From the NCBI GenBank assembly GCA_012842325.1, contig DUTA01000106.1, positions 1-11,668 on the forward strand: a stretch of 11,668 nucleotides of DNA, given 5' to 3'. The stretch comes from Bacillota bacterium (GTDB lineage Bacteria > Bacillota > DTU030). The notes under the pieces are model-generated. The model was not told where the DNA came from and ran no database searches. It saw only the letters and a list, made by a program, of their open reading frames with translations. Made by a program: the position numbers and the translations under genes. Of this stretch, positions 1-6,400 are shown piece after piece. How positions within the stretch are numbered: the first letter of the stretch is position 1; every line of letters begins with the position of its first letter.

Positions 1-731
1 CGGCGGGCAGCATTGACCGCCGCCGCCACCTGGGGCGTCACCTCGTAGTATTCCGAATGCATTTTATGCTCTTCGACCAGCTCCGTTTTGACGGGGCGGA
101 AGGTACCCAGGCCAACGTGGAGGGTCAAGTAGCAGATTTGGACACCGCTGGCGGCAATATCCCGCAGAAAATCCCGGGTAAAGTGGAGGCCGGCCGTGGG
201 TGCTGCCACAGAGCCCTCCTGGGAAGCGTAGACGGTCTGATAGCGTTCCGGATCGGCGAGCTTTTTATGAATGTAAGGCGGGAGGGGGATTTGGCCCAGC
301 CGCTGCAGGTGCTCCCGGAAAGAACCCTGGTACTGGAACTCGATAATCCGCCCGCCGGCCTCCGTTGTGGCGACGACCCTTCCCCGCAGCTCGCCGTCAC
401 CGTACACAAGTTCCTCCCCCACCGGCGCCCGGCGCCCGGGCTTTACCAGGACCTCCCACCTGTCCCCTCCCAGGGGTCTAAGGAGAAGGGTCTCCACCCG
501 GCCGCCGGTCCAGGCCCGCCGGGCATAGAGCCGCGCCGGCAGCACCCGGGAATTGTTTAAAACAAGGACATCGCCGGGCACAAGGTATCCAAGCAAATCA
601 CGGAATTTCCGGTGTTCAAACCGTTCTTCCCCCTTGTGAACCACCAGCAGCCGCGCCTGGTCCCGGTTGGGGATGGGCTCCTGGGCAATGAGCTCCTGGG
701 GCAGGTCGTAATCAAAATCCTCTACCCGCAA
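1..731 (-). CDS. queA: tRNA preQ1(34) S-adenosylmethionine ribosyltransferase-isomerase QueA (C-terminus beyond the left edge)
   Basis: QueA transfers and isomerises the ribosyl group of S-adenosylmethionine onto preQ1 at position 34 of tRNA, giving epoxyqueuosine in the cytoplasmic queuosine pathway. About 243 of the usual ~340 residues are present. Family-typical segments are visible: VLNNSRVLPARL near residue 60, AAPTAGLHFT near 180, LHVGLGTFRPV near 208, and HKMHSEYYEVTP near 223. The start is the TTG at 731, because GGGAGG lies 7 bases before it and the product begins RVEDFDYDLP as in other QueA proteins; the ATG at 750 is in another frame. Transcription comes after the spoIID terminator, so queA probably has its own promoter, but no clear one is visible in 750-808. 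In related genomes tgt and yajC follow, which would lie off the left edge. The call is secure; only the end is missing. Confidence 0.95.
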   Translation of the reverse strand, partial: MRVEDFDYDLPQELIAQEPIPNRDQARLLVVHKGEERFEHRKFRDLLGYLVPGDVLVLNNSRVLPARLYARRAWTGGRVETLLLRPLGGDRWEVLVKPGRRAPVGEELVYGDGELRGRVVATTEAGGRIIEFQYQGSFREHLQRLGQIPLPPYIHKKLADPERYQTVYASQEGSVAAPTAGLHFTRDFLRDIAASGVQICYLTLHVGLGTFRPVKTELVEEHKMHSEYYEVTPQVAAAVNAAR

Positions 732-808
732 CTTTTTGCCTCCCTCTCATAATATAGCTCCCCCTTGCCTTAATTAAAGGGCAGCCACAGCCAGGGAGCC
801 GGCTCGGG

Positions 809-840
809 AAAAAAACCCCAGGGCTGTCTTTCCCCCGGGG
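809..840 (-). terminator. Intrinsic terminator of spoIID
   Basis: Seen on the minus strand a few bases after the spoIID stop. CCCCGGGG (840-833) pairs with CCCTGGGG (823-816) through 8 pairs including one G-U, with a 9-base loop, and is followed by seven T (815-809). It separates spoIID from queA. Confidence 0.85.
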
Positions 841-846
841 ACCAAT

Positions 847-2148
847 TTAGATGGTTTCTATCTGGGCGCCCTGGAAATAGTGCTGGAGGATGGTCCGGTA
901 ATAGTTGTCGGCACCCCGCGGGGCCATTTCTGCCATAGCCTTGGCTCCCCACTGGGAGAGACCCACACCGTGACCCCAGCCGCTGCCCTTGAAGATCACT
1001 TGCCCTGTCTCGACGTCCTGCCCGATCCCCACTGCCACGGTGGCGTCGCCACCCAGGACAGCAACCTCGGACATGGCGACTTTGCGTTTCTGGCCATCAC
1101 CGCCGATGACAGTTACTTCTTGCTCGGCCCGCAAGGGTTGCCTGATTATATTCTCCCCCGCCGTTTGCATTTCAACCTCAAAAAGGGTGCTCCGCAGTTG
1201 ATCATAACCGAGGATGCCCCGCAGCTGGCTGCCGCTGATTACCTGGGAGCCGCGGCTGCCGGTTATCCGGAGCTGGGTGACGCGGCCGGAAACACCCCGG
1301 CTGAGGGGCGTGATCTCCTTCACCCGGCCCACATCCACCCCGCCCTGGCGCAGGATCTCCGATAGCTGTTCGGGCGAATAGGAGATACTCCAGCTGCTGT
1401 AGGGGGAATCGGTCTCATAATCGGGTACACCCCGGAGATAGGGAACCCACTCACTCCAGACGTTCTCGCTATTCTCCGTATATCCCCCGGAACTGGCATG
1501 GTAACAGGCATCTATTAACCGGCCCTCATAGCGAAGTACTTCTCCCCTGGTGCTGTCCACAGCCTGGTTGGTCTGGGGAGCTTCCGCTGCTGCCCCGCCA
1601 TAGACCTGGCAGTGCACGGTGCCGCAGAGATTGAAGCCTTCAGCCGCATGCTTGGTCCAGTTGGCGTAGGTAAAGGTGCGGGCCGTTACTGCCTGGGCCT
1701 TCAGGGCTTCCAGGGGAAAGCTGGCCGGCATCTCCCGGGGGACCACCCCGTACAGGTACTCTTCCACCGGCAATTCGTTGACCACCGTTAACCGGCCATT
1801 TTTCAGGATAACCTCAAGCTCACCCCGGTAGGAGGTGCCATTTAAGTATAAGAACTCCTGGTTCAGTCCTGCCAGGCGCACCGGGCCGGTGTACACTCCC
1901 TCAAGGCCGGCCCCTATCACCGCCCCCTCACTGGAAAAGACAATGGCGGTATTGGGCGGGAATTCATCCAGCTGCCCGGAGCCCAGATCTATGGCAACAA
2001 AGCCGCCGGGACACATCACCCTTATCTGCTGCTGATCCTGAAGCAAACCCACCCGAATATTCTTTTCCCCATCGGCTGCCTGCACACTTGCGGATAAAAA
2101 AAGAACCACCAGCAAAACCGCCAGGACTGCCCCTCTAGGGCGCTGCAT
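847..2148 (-). CDS. spoIID: SpoIID/LytB family peptidoglycan lytic transglycosylase, stage II sporulation protein D
   Basis: SpoIID cleaves septal glycan strands after SpoIIP removes stem peptides, driving engulfment of the forespore. The 433-residue product has a signal peptide or anchor (hydrophobic 7-22), a SpoIID N-terminal domain, and the core signature LPVEEYLYGVVPREMP at 126-141. E139 matches the glutamate reported as catalytic in this family. C175, H179 and C180 resemble the Cys/His metal site described for clostridial SpoIID. SGWGHGVGLSQWGA (389-402) closes the domain. It is about 90 residues longer than B. subtilis SpoIID, largely through an added segment at about 330-385. The ATG at 2148 has GGTGG 6 bases upstream. 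It is flanked by terminators on both sides, so it is monocistronic. A poor sigmaE-like pair (GAATAGC, 14 bases, AATAATGT on the minus strand near 2205-2180) is spaced correctly but matches weakly. LytB-type paralogues exist, but the context favours sporulation. Confidence 0.92.
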   Translation of the reverse strand: MQRPRGAVLAVLLVVLFLSASVQAADGEKNIRVGLLQDQQQIRVMCPGGFVAIDLGSGQLDEFPPNTAIVFSSEGAVIGAGLEGVYTGPVRLAGLNQEFLYLNGTSYRGELEVILKNGRLTVVNELPVEEYLYGVVPREMPASFPLEALKAQAVTARTFTYANWTKHAAEGFNLCGTVHCQVYGGAAAEAPQTNQAVDSTRGEVLRYEGRLIDACYHASSGGYTENSENVWSEWVPYLRGVPDYETDSPYSSWSISYSPEQLSEILRQGGVDVGRVKEITPLSRGVSGRVTQLRITGSRGSQVISGSQLRGILGYDQLRSTLFEVEMQTAGENIIRQPLRAEQEVTVIGGDGQKRKVAMSEVAVLGGDATVAVGIGQDVETGQVIFKGSGWGHGVGLSQWGAKAMAEMAPRGADNYYRTILQHYFQGAQIETI

Positions 2149-2220
2149 TTTAGACCACCCCCACCTTATTTAACAGGTGACATTATTCTACAAGATTATT
2201 GGCTATTCCTTCCTCCCCAA

Positions 2221-2245
2221 GAAAAAGAGGCCCCGGGGCAGGGCC
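2221..2245 (-). terminator. Probable terminator of the ruvCAB-DUF2905 operon
   Basis: On the minus strand, after the DUF2905 stop, GGCCC (2245-2241) pairs with GGGCC (2233-2229) across a 7-base loop, followed by TCTTTTTC. The stem is short but GC-only and the T-run is good. Confidence 0.6.
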
Positions 2246-2259
2246 GGCAGCGCGACGGA

Positions 2260-2484
2260 TTACCTCCTGCCGAGGAGGTTGACGATCAGGGTGAGGATGA
2301 GACTCAGCAGCAGGCCGGAAACCAGGGGAAAATAGAAGGTGAAGTTGCCCCTCTGGATGTATATGTCGCCTGGCAATCGCCCCAGGGACAGGAAACGGCC
2401 GCCCAGGGTCAGGAAAAGGCCCATGATAATGAAAAAACCTCCAATGGCCAGCAGCATTTTACCAAAGCCTTCAAAACCGGGCAT
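2260..2484 (-). CDS. DUF2905 family small membrane protein
   Basis: This is a 74-residue protein of unknown function. It has two hydrophobic helices (about residues 10-28 and 48-70) around a conserved loop, LGRLPGDIYIQRGNFTFYFP, which is the hallmark of DUF2905. It is probably an inner-membrane hairpin. In-frame starts exist at 2493 (GTG), 2490 (ATG) and 2484 (ATG). I chose 2484 because AGAGGTG ends exactly 6 bases before it, whereas the other two lie inside or against that ribosome site. It follows ruvB in the same direction after a 91-base gap containing a degenerate heptad repeat, and a terminator follows it. DUF2905 genes commonly sit beside ruvB or queA in Firmicutes, but nothing in the sequence shows a role in recombination. 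Confidence 0.85.
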   Translation of the reverse strand: MPGFEGFGKMLLAIGGFFIIMGLFLTLGGRFLSLGRLPGDIYIQRGNFTFYFPLVSGLLLSLILTLIVNLLGRR

Positions 2485-2546
2485 CGTCATCACCTCTGGA
2501 GAAGTATAATGCTAAATGACCACAGGTCGCCCCTGCATCTTCTCGT

Positions 2547-2614
2547 ACTGTCAACTGTCCACAGTTGTGAAACTGTCAATTGTCAATCGTTAAGTTGTCC
2601 ACTGTCAACTGTTG
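2547..2614. repeat. Degenerate 7-base tandem repeat (unit ACTGTCA) overlapping the ruvB 3' end
   Basis: Successive heptads starting at 2547, 2554, 2561, 2572, 2579, 2586, 2601 and 2608 are variants of ACTGTCA (ACTGTCC, ACAGTTG, ATTGTCA, ATCGTTA, ACTGTTG), with small phase slips. It contains the inverted repeat CAACTGT/ACAGTTG at 2552-2567. It runs from the last codons of ruvB into the gap before DUF2905. Confidence 0.75.
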
Positions 2615-3607
2615 ATCCCTTTCAACCCCCAGATGCTCATAGGTGCGCCGGGTAACCACCCGGCCCCGGGGTGTCCGCTGCAGGAGCCCTTGCTGGATAA
2701 GGTACGGTTCGTAAACCTCTTCGATGGTGCCCGTTTCCTCATTGATGGCAGCGGCCAGGGTATCCAAACCGACGGGACCGCCGGCAAATTTCTCAATAAT
2801 GGTCCAGAGGAGTCTCCTGTCGCCCCTGTCCAGTCCCAACTGGTCGATGTCCATGAGGCCCAGGGCCTCCCTGGCCACCTTTAAATCAATGAAACCCCGG
2901 GCTTTGACCTGGGCGTAATCCCGTACCCGCTTCAACAGGCGGTTGGCCACCCGGGGCGTACCCCGGGAACGCCGGGCAATTTCCCTGGCTCCAGGGCCAT
3001 CAATCCCAACATTTAGAATCCTGGCCGACCGTTTTATGATCTGTTCCAATTCTTCCTGGCGGTAGAATTCCAGCTGGGCCAGGACCCCGAACCGATCCCG
3101 GAGGGGAGAGGTCAACAGGCCGACCCTGGTTGTGGCGCCGATCAGGGTAAAGGGTGACAGGTCCAGGCGCAACGACCGGGCCGTCGGTCCCTTCCCCAGC
3201 ATAATGTCCAGGGAAAAGTCCTCCAGGGCCGGGTATAATATTTCTTCCACGCTGCGGGGCAGGCGGTGGATTTCATCGATAAACAGGACATCCCGCTCCC
3301 CCAGGGAGGTGAGAATGGCCGCCAGATCCCCGGGCCTTTCTATGGCCGGCCCCGAGGTTATGCGGAAATTGACTCCCAGTTCCGCGGCGATAATCCGGGC
3401 CAGGGTGGTTTTTCCCAAACCGGGTGGCCCATGCAGGAGCACATGATCCAGGGCTTCACCCCGGTCCCTGGCCGCTTTGATGAAAATTTCCATACTCGCC
3501 TTAACCCGTTCCTGACCGATAAATTCAGCCAGGGTGCGGGGGCGGAGACTGCTGTCCAGTTCCCAGTCATCCCCGTGTTCAACAGCGGAAATGATGCGTT
3601 CGCCCAT
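2576..3607 (-). CDS. ruvB: Holliday junction branch migration ATPase RuvB
   Basis: RuvB is the hexameric AAA+ motor that, loaded by RuvA, pumps DNA through Holliday junctions in recombination and fork repair. Visible in the 343 residues: Walker A GPPGLGKT (60-67), Walker B LFIDEIH (108-114), sensor 1 GATTR (157-161), arginine finger R170 in SPLRDRFG, sensor 2 region GTPRVANRLLKRVRD (216-230), and a C-terminal winged helix ending near GRVVTRRTYEHLG. The ATG at 3607 follows the ruvA stop directly, with GGGGGAG 6 bases upstream inside ruvA. The last ~14 residues (QQLTVDNLTIDN and neighbours) and the TGA stop are written by the ACTGTCA heptad repeat, so the tail is not family sequence. All active-site residues are present. 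Confidence 0.98.
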   Translation of the reverse strand: MGERIISAVEHGDDWELDSSLRPRTLAEFIGQERVKASMEIFIKAARDRGEALDHVLLHGPPGLGKTTLARIIAAELGVNFRITSGPAIERPGDLAAILTSLGERDVLFIDEIHRLPRSVEEILYPALEDFSLDIMLGKGPTARSLRLDLSPFTLIGATTRVGLLTSPLRDRFGVLAQLEFYRQEELEQIIKRSARILNVGIDGPGAREIARRSRGTPRVANRLLKRVRDYAQVKARGFIDLKVAREALGLMDIDQLGLDRGDRRLLWTIIEKFAGGPVGLDTLAAAINEETGTIEEVYEPYLIQQGLLQRTPRGRVVTRRTYEHLGVERDQQLTVDNLTIDN

Positions 3608-4204
3608 CTACTTCTCCCCCAGGTAGCGTAGTGCTTTTTTCACCAGTTCCTCCAGATCATCCCCGGCCTCTGCCACCGCCTCCACCGCAGGCCTGGCTTC
3701 ATCCAGGGTGTAGCCCAGGACCACCAGGGCCCCAATGGCCTCCTGCCAGGTGCTACCTGCTATACCGGGTGCTGTTTCCCTTCCCGTCAGCTCCGGAGCC
3801 AGTTCCCTGAGCTTCTCCTTTAGCTCCAGGGTCAGGCGCTGGGCCGTTTTGGGGCCTATCCCCGGTACTTTGGTCAGCAGGGCGTGATCCTCTGCCAGGA
3901 CGGCCTGGGTAAACTCAAGGGGCGACATGCTGCCGGTAATGTTCAGGGCAACCCGGGGCCCGATTCCCCTCACTCCCAGGGCCAGGGAAAAAATGCGCCG
4001 GCTTTCCGGAGTCAAAAAACCGTACAGGCTTACCCCATCTTCCCGCATATAGAAGTAGGTATACAAAAGCAATTCCTCCCCGGGCGGAGGAAGTGCTGGA
4101 GCCAGGGATGGGGGAACACTGATCTGGTAGCCTATCCCCCCCACCTCCAGTATAACATACTCCGGCTCCTTTGCTTTTAATATTCCCTTGAGATAATAAT
4201 ACAT
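3608..4204 (-). CDS. ruvA: Holliday junction DNA helicase subunit RuvA
   Basis: RuvA binds four-way junctions as a tetramer and recruits RuvB. The 198 residues show the N-terminal OB-fold (MYYYLKGILKAKEPEYVILEVGGIGY), two helix-hairpin-helix motifs (VRGIGPRVALNI, 78-89; VPGIGPKTAQRL, 113-124), a variable linker at about 136-152, and the RuvB-binding domain III (about 152-198, EAIGALVVLGYTLDEA). Length is normal for the family. The ATG at 4204 starts 2 bases after the ruvC stop, with GGAG 8 bases upstream. Its stop abuts the ruvB start, so ruvC, ruvA and ruvB are read from one message with close translational linkage. No LexA-type operator was recognised before the operon. Confidence 0.98.
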   Translation of the reverse strand: MYYYLKGILKAKEPEYVILEVGGIGYQISVPPSLAPALPPPGEELLLYTYFYMREDGVSLYGFLTPESRRIFSLALGVRGIGPRVALNITGSMSPLEFTQAVLAEDHALLTKVPGIGPKTAQRLTLELKEKLRELAPELTGRETAPGIAGSTWQEAIGALVVLGYTLDEARPAVEAVAEAGDDLEELVKKALRYLGEK

Positions 4205-4206
4205 AA

Positions 4207-4707
4207 TTACCGCTCCATCCTCTGCTGACAGCCTGCCAGGGGCAATTCGTGGGCACAGCAGATGGCAATGGCCAGGGCATCGGCCGCGTCATCGGGCCGG
4301 GGCACCTTGTCCAGTTTCAGGAGAATCTTCACCATCTCCTGCACCTGCCTCTTGCTGGCCCGGCCGTAACCGACCACCCCCTGCTTGACCTGCAGGGGTG
4401 TGTATTCCACCACTTGAATGTCCTGGGAGGCAGCCGCCAGCAGAACCACCCCCCGGGCCTGGCCCACAGCCAGGGCGGTCCGGACATTCTTATTAAAAAA
4501 AAGCTCTTCCACCGCAACAACGGCCGGTCTATAGGCATTGAGCAAGCGGACCACCTGCTGGTACAGTTTCTGCAGGCGCTGGGGAACCGCACAGCGGGGG
4601 GAGGTCTTTATACAGCCATAATCTACCATTTTGTATTGGTACCCTTTTACTTCGATTATACCATAGCCCGTGGTCGCCGTTCCCGGATCCACTCCCAGTA
4701 CCAGCAC
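4207..4707 (-). CDS. ruvC: Crossover junction endodeoxyribonuclease RuvC
   Basis: RuvC is the dimeric Mg2+-dependent nuclease that resolves Holliday junctions moved by RuvAB. The 166-residue protein has the RNase H-like acidic residues in the expected places: D7 (LGVDPGTATTGYG), E67 (VAVEELFFNKN), and D140/D143 (PRPDDAADALAIA). FFNKNVRTALAVGQARG (70-86) is the DNA-contacting motif typical of the family. The start is the GTG at 4707, preceded by AAAGGAGG with a 7-base spacer, a near-ideal ribosome site. It is the first gene of ruvC-ruvA-ruvB-DUF2905. The promoter must lie in 4708-4804, but I could not pick out a convincing -10/-35 pair there. Confidence 0.98.
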   Translation of the reverse strand: MLVLGVDPGTATTGYGIIEVKGYQYKMVDYGCIKTSPRCAVPQRLQKLYQQVVRLLNAYRPAVVAVEELFFNKNVRTALAVGQARGVVLLAAASQDIQVVEYTPLQVKQGVVGYGRASKRQVQEMVKILLKLDKVPRPDDAADALAIAICCAHELPLAGCQQRMER

Positions 4708-4804
4708 GAAACTGCCTCCTTTAAGCTAAATTGCTAAACATTACCTTATTCGACAGGGACTTAAACTTTCCCTTTTCCCCGGGCTAACTCCCCCACTGGC
4801 CGCC

Positions 4805-4833
4805 AAAAAGAAAAGGATGGGTCGACCCCATCC
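4805..4833 (-). terminator. Intrinsic terminator of the bofC-like gene
   Basis: On the minus strand, just after the stop, GGATGGG (4833-4827) pairs perfectly with CCCATCC (4821-4815) around a 5-base loop, followed by TTTTCTTTTT (4814-4805). It isolates the bofC-like gene from the ruv operon. Confidence 0.92.
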
Positions 4834-4840
4834 GCAAGCT

Positions 4841-5404
4841 TTAGTTCATCAAGCCTTCCAGGATATGCGGCAATTCCCCTTCATCCTTTACGGGAATCCC
4901 GGCCTCCAGGTCCGCCCGTTCCCGGGGGGGCAGGTTATCTACCGGGATCTCGGTAACCTCCTTCAGCCAGGCTTTGCCCCCGGGTTCCCCGTAGTAGACG
5001 GCCACCCTGCCCTCATGGATACCGACAAAGATTTTTTCCCGGCAATTGTCGCATAAACCTTCTATGGCACTGGTCAGGACAACGTCGCTGCCCTTTAATT
5101 CTACGTTCCAATCCCGGTAAATGGTCCGCAGGTCATCCAGGGTCAGGCCCAGTTCGTCCTCGGGAGTTCGCTCCCGCAACACTTCCCTGTGACCGCACAG
5201 GCTGTAGGTAACCTGGTAAATCAAGTGGGAATCGGCCCCCACGGTAAAAACGGCCGGTTCCTCTACCTGGGGAATTGCCTCCGGCGCTGTTTCCCCGGGC
5301 AGGCCCTCTTCCTCACCCCCCCAGAGGAAGAAGTAGCCGGCCCCCACCGCCAGGAACACCCCCAGCAGGAGGGCAAAGCGGTATTTATCCAGAAAGGCAG
5401 CCAT
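4841..5404 (-). CDS. BofC C-terminal-domain-like sporulation protein
   Basis: The 187-residue protein has a short cytoplasmic start, one membrane helix (about 10-27), an acidic linker (30-50), and an extracytoplasmic part. The C-terminal half (FVGIHEGRVAVYYGEPGGKA, about 126-145, and VDNLPPRERADLEAGIPV, about 155-172) resembles the BofC C-terminal domain. In B. subtilis, BofC is made in the forespore and restrains the SpoIVB protease that triggers sigmaK activation. C70-G-H72 and C118-x-x-C121 could form a metal or redox site. The ATG at 5404 has AAGGGGG 9 bases upstream. Monocistronic: a forespore-type promoter lies at 5479-5508 and a terminator follows. Its place between yebC and ruv matches bofC in B. 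subtilis as I recall it. The N-terminal half was not recognised, so an exact BofC role is inferred. Confidence 0.75.
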   Translation of the reverse strand: MAAFLDKYRFALLLGVFLAVGAGYFFLWGGEEEGLPGETAPEAIPQVEEPAVFTVGADSHLIYQVTYSLCGHREVLRERTPEDELGLTLDDLRTIYRDWNVELKGSDVVLTSAIEGLCDNCREKIFVGIHEGRVAVYYGEPGGKAWLKEVTEIPVDNLPPRERADLEAGIPVKDEGELPHILEGLMN

Positions 5405-5478
5405 GTTCCTTTTCCCCCTTTACTGCAGAGGTAACCGTTCCATAGAAATCCGGTCCACCAGCAAGGTGTTATCCCCTA

Positions 5479-5508
5479 CAGTATTTCCCCTTCCTTTGTA
5501 TTTATACA
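5479..5508 (-). promoter_or_regulatory. Forespore-type (sigmaF/sigmaG) promoter of the bofC-like gene
   Basis: On the minus strand GTATA (5507-5503) is followed after 14 bases by GGAAATACTG (5488-5479), which fits the sigmaF pattern GYATA / GGNNANAHTR at every fixed position. Read as sigmaG, TGTATA, 17 bases, AATACTG matches TGAATA / CATACTA at 5 of 6 and 5 of 7. The start would lie near 5472, about 68 bases before the gene. Confidence 0.6.
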
Positions 5509-5518
5509 TTAATGGGAG

Positions 5519-5565
5519 AAAAAGGAAGAGGTTTTGGCCTCTTATTTTAAAGCGGCCAAAACCTC
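5519..5565 (-). terminator. Intrinsic terminator overlapping the end of yebC
   Basis: A perfect 12-base inverted repeat on the minus strand: GAGGTTTTGGCC (5565-5554) and GGCCAAAACCTC (5539-5528), with a 14-base loop, followed by TTCCTTTTTC. The first arm is the codons for E-V-L-A of YebC, and the TAA stop lies in the loop. Confidence 0.9.
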
Positions 5566-6297
5566 ACTGGATAATTCAAAGTTTGCGTAGACTTCCTGGA
5601 CATCATCGTGTTCTTCCAGGGCATCCATCAATTTCAGCAGCCTCTCGGCCTCTTTATTATCCTGAATCTCCACCGTTGTTTGCGGTATCATTGTAACCTC
5701 AGCGGTCTCAAAGGTAAGGCCTTGCGCGGCCAGGGTTTCCCTAACAGCGGTAAAGTTTTCCGGAGCAGTGGTGATCTCGTAGAGACCCTCCTCTTCCTTG
5801 ACATCCTCCGCCCCCGCCTCCAGGGCCAGGAGCAGCAGTTCATCTTCGTCCAGAGGGAGTCCTTCTTTTTTGACCGTCAACAGACCCTTTTTGTCAAACA
5901 TCCAGGCCACGCAGCCCGTTTCTCCCAGGTTGCCCCCGTGCCGGGAAAACAAATGACGAATCTCAGAAGCAGTGCGATTCCGATTATCCGTCAGTATATC
6001 CAGCATAATGGCAACCCCACCGGGACCATAACCTTCATAAACCATTTCTTCATAGGTTACCCCTTCAAGCTCGCCGGTTCCCTTGGCAATGGCCCGTTCA
6101 ATGTTTTCATTGGGCATGTTTGCCGCTTTCGCCTTTTCAATAATCAGGCGGAGGCGGAAGTTGGTCTCAGGGTTTCCCCCACCCTGCCGGGCGGCTGTTA
6201 TCAGCTGTTTTCCCAGCTTGGTAAAGAGACGACCCTTTTGGGCATCGGCCCGGGCTTTCCTGTGTTTTATATTCGCCCATTTGGAATGACCGGCCAC
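5542..6297 (-). CDS. yebC: YebC/TACO1 family regulatory / ribosome-associated protein
   Basis: This is a 251-residue cytoplasmic protein opening with MAGHSKWANIKHRKARADAQ, the unmistakable YebC start. RQGGGNPETNFRLRLIIEKA (37-56), YEEMVYEGYGPGGVAIM and TDNRNRTASEIRHLF are also family-typical. The family was long annotated as a DNA-binding transcriptional regulator; newer work points to a ribosome-associated factor that helps translate difficult (such as proline-rich) stretches, like mitochondrial TACO1. The start is the GTG at 6297, with AGGGAGG 8 bases upstream. It has its own likely sigmaA promoter (6346-6375). The terminator stem begins within its last codons. It lies 103 bases downstream of nadE on the same strand, with no clear terminator between, so read-through is possible. 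Confidence 0.96.
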   Translation of the reverse strand: MAGHSKWANIKHRKARADAQKGRLFTKLGKQLITAARQGGGNPETNFRLRLIIEKAKAANMPNENIERAIAKGTGELEGVTYEEMVYEGYGPGGVAIMLDILTDNRNRTASEIRHLFSRHGGNLGETGCVAWMFDKKGLLTVKKEGLPLDEDELLLLALEAGAEDVKEEEGLYEITTAPENFTAVRETLAAQGLTFETAEVTMIPQTTVEIQDNKEAERLLKLMDALEEHDDVQEVYANFELSSEVLAALK

Positions 6298-6345
6298 AGT
6301 CCTTCCCTCCCTTCCAATAGAAAGAATACGGCCTGCTGCAAATTT

Positions 6346-6375
6346 ATTTTAGCATAGCCCCGGGGGCTTTGAAAA
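6346..6375 (-). promoter_or_regulatory. Probable sigmaA promoter of yebC
   Basis: On the minus strand TTTTCA (6375-6370; 4 of 6 to TTGACA), an 18-base spacer, and TAAAAT (6351-6346; 5 of 6), with TGC just before it giving an extended -10. The spacer holds the palindrome AGCCCC-C-GGGGCT. The start would fall about 42 bases before the yebC GTG. Confidence 0.5.
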
Positions 6376-6400
6376 GAGAAGGAACATCCCGGGTAAATAC

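Noticed and set aside
742..808. preQ1 riboswitch before queA
   Set aside because: No preQ1-I-like hairpin with an A-rich tail was found in the short leader.
4708..4804. SOS (LexA) box before ruvC
   Set aside because: No GAAC-N4-GTTC or close variant in the leader.
5608..6357. 249-codon open frame on the plus strand
   Set aside because: Antisense to yebC, with no ribosome site, no recognisable family and odd composition; a shadow of a conserved gene.
6356..6368. Terminator of nadE at AGCCCCCGGGGCT
   Set aside because: The loop is too small, and no T-run follows; it fits better as a promoter-spacer palindrome.
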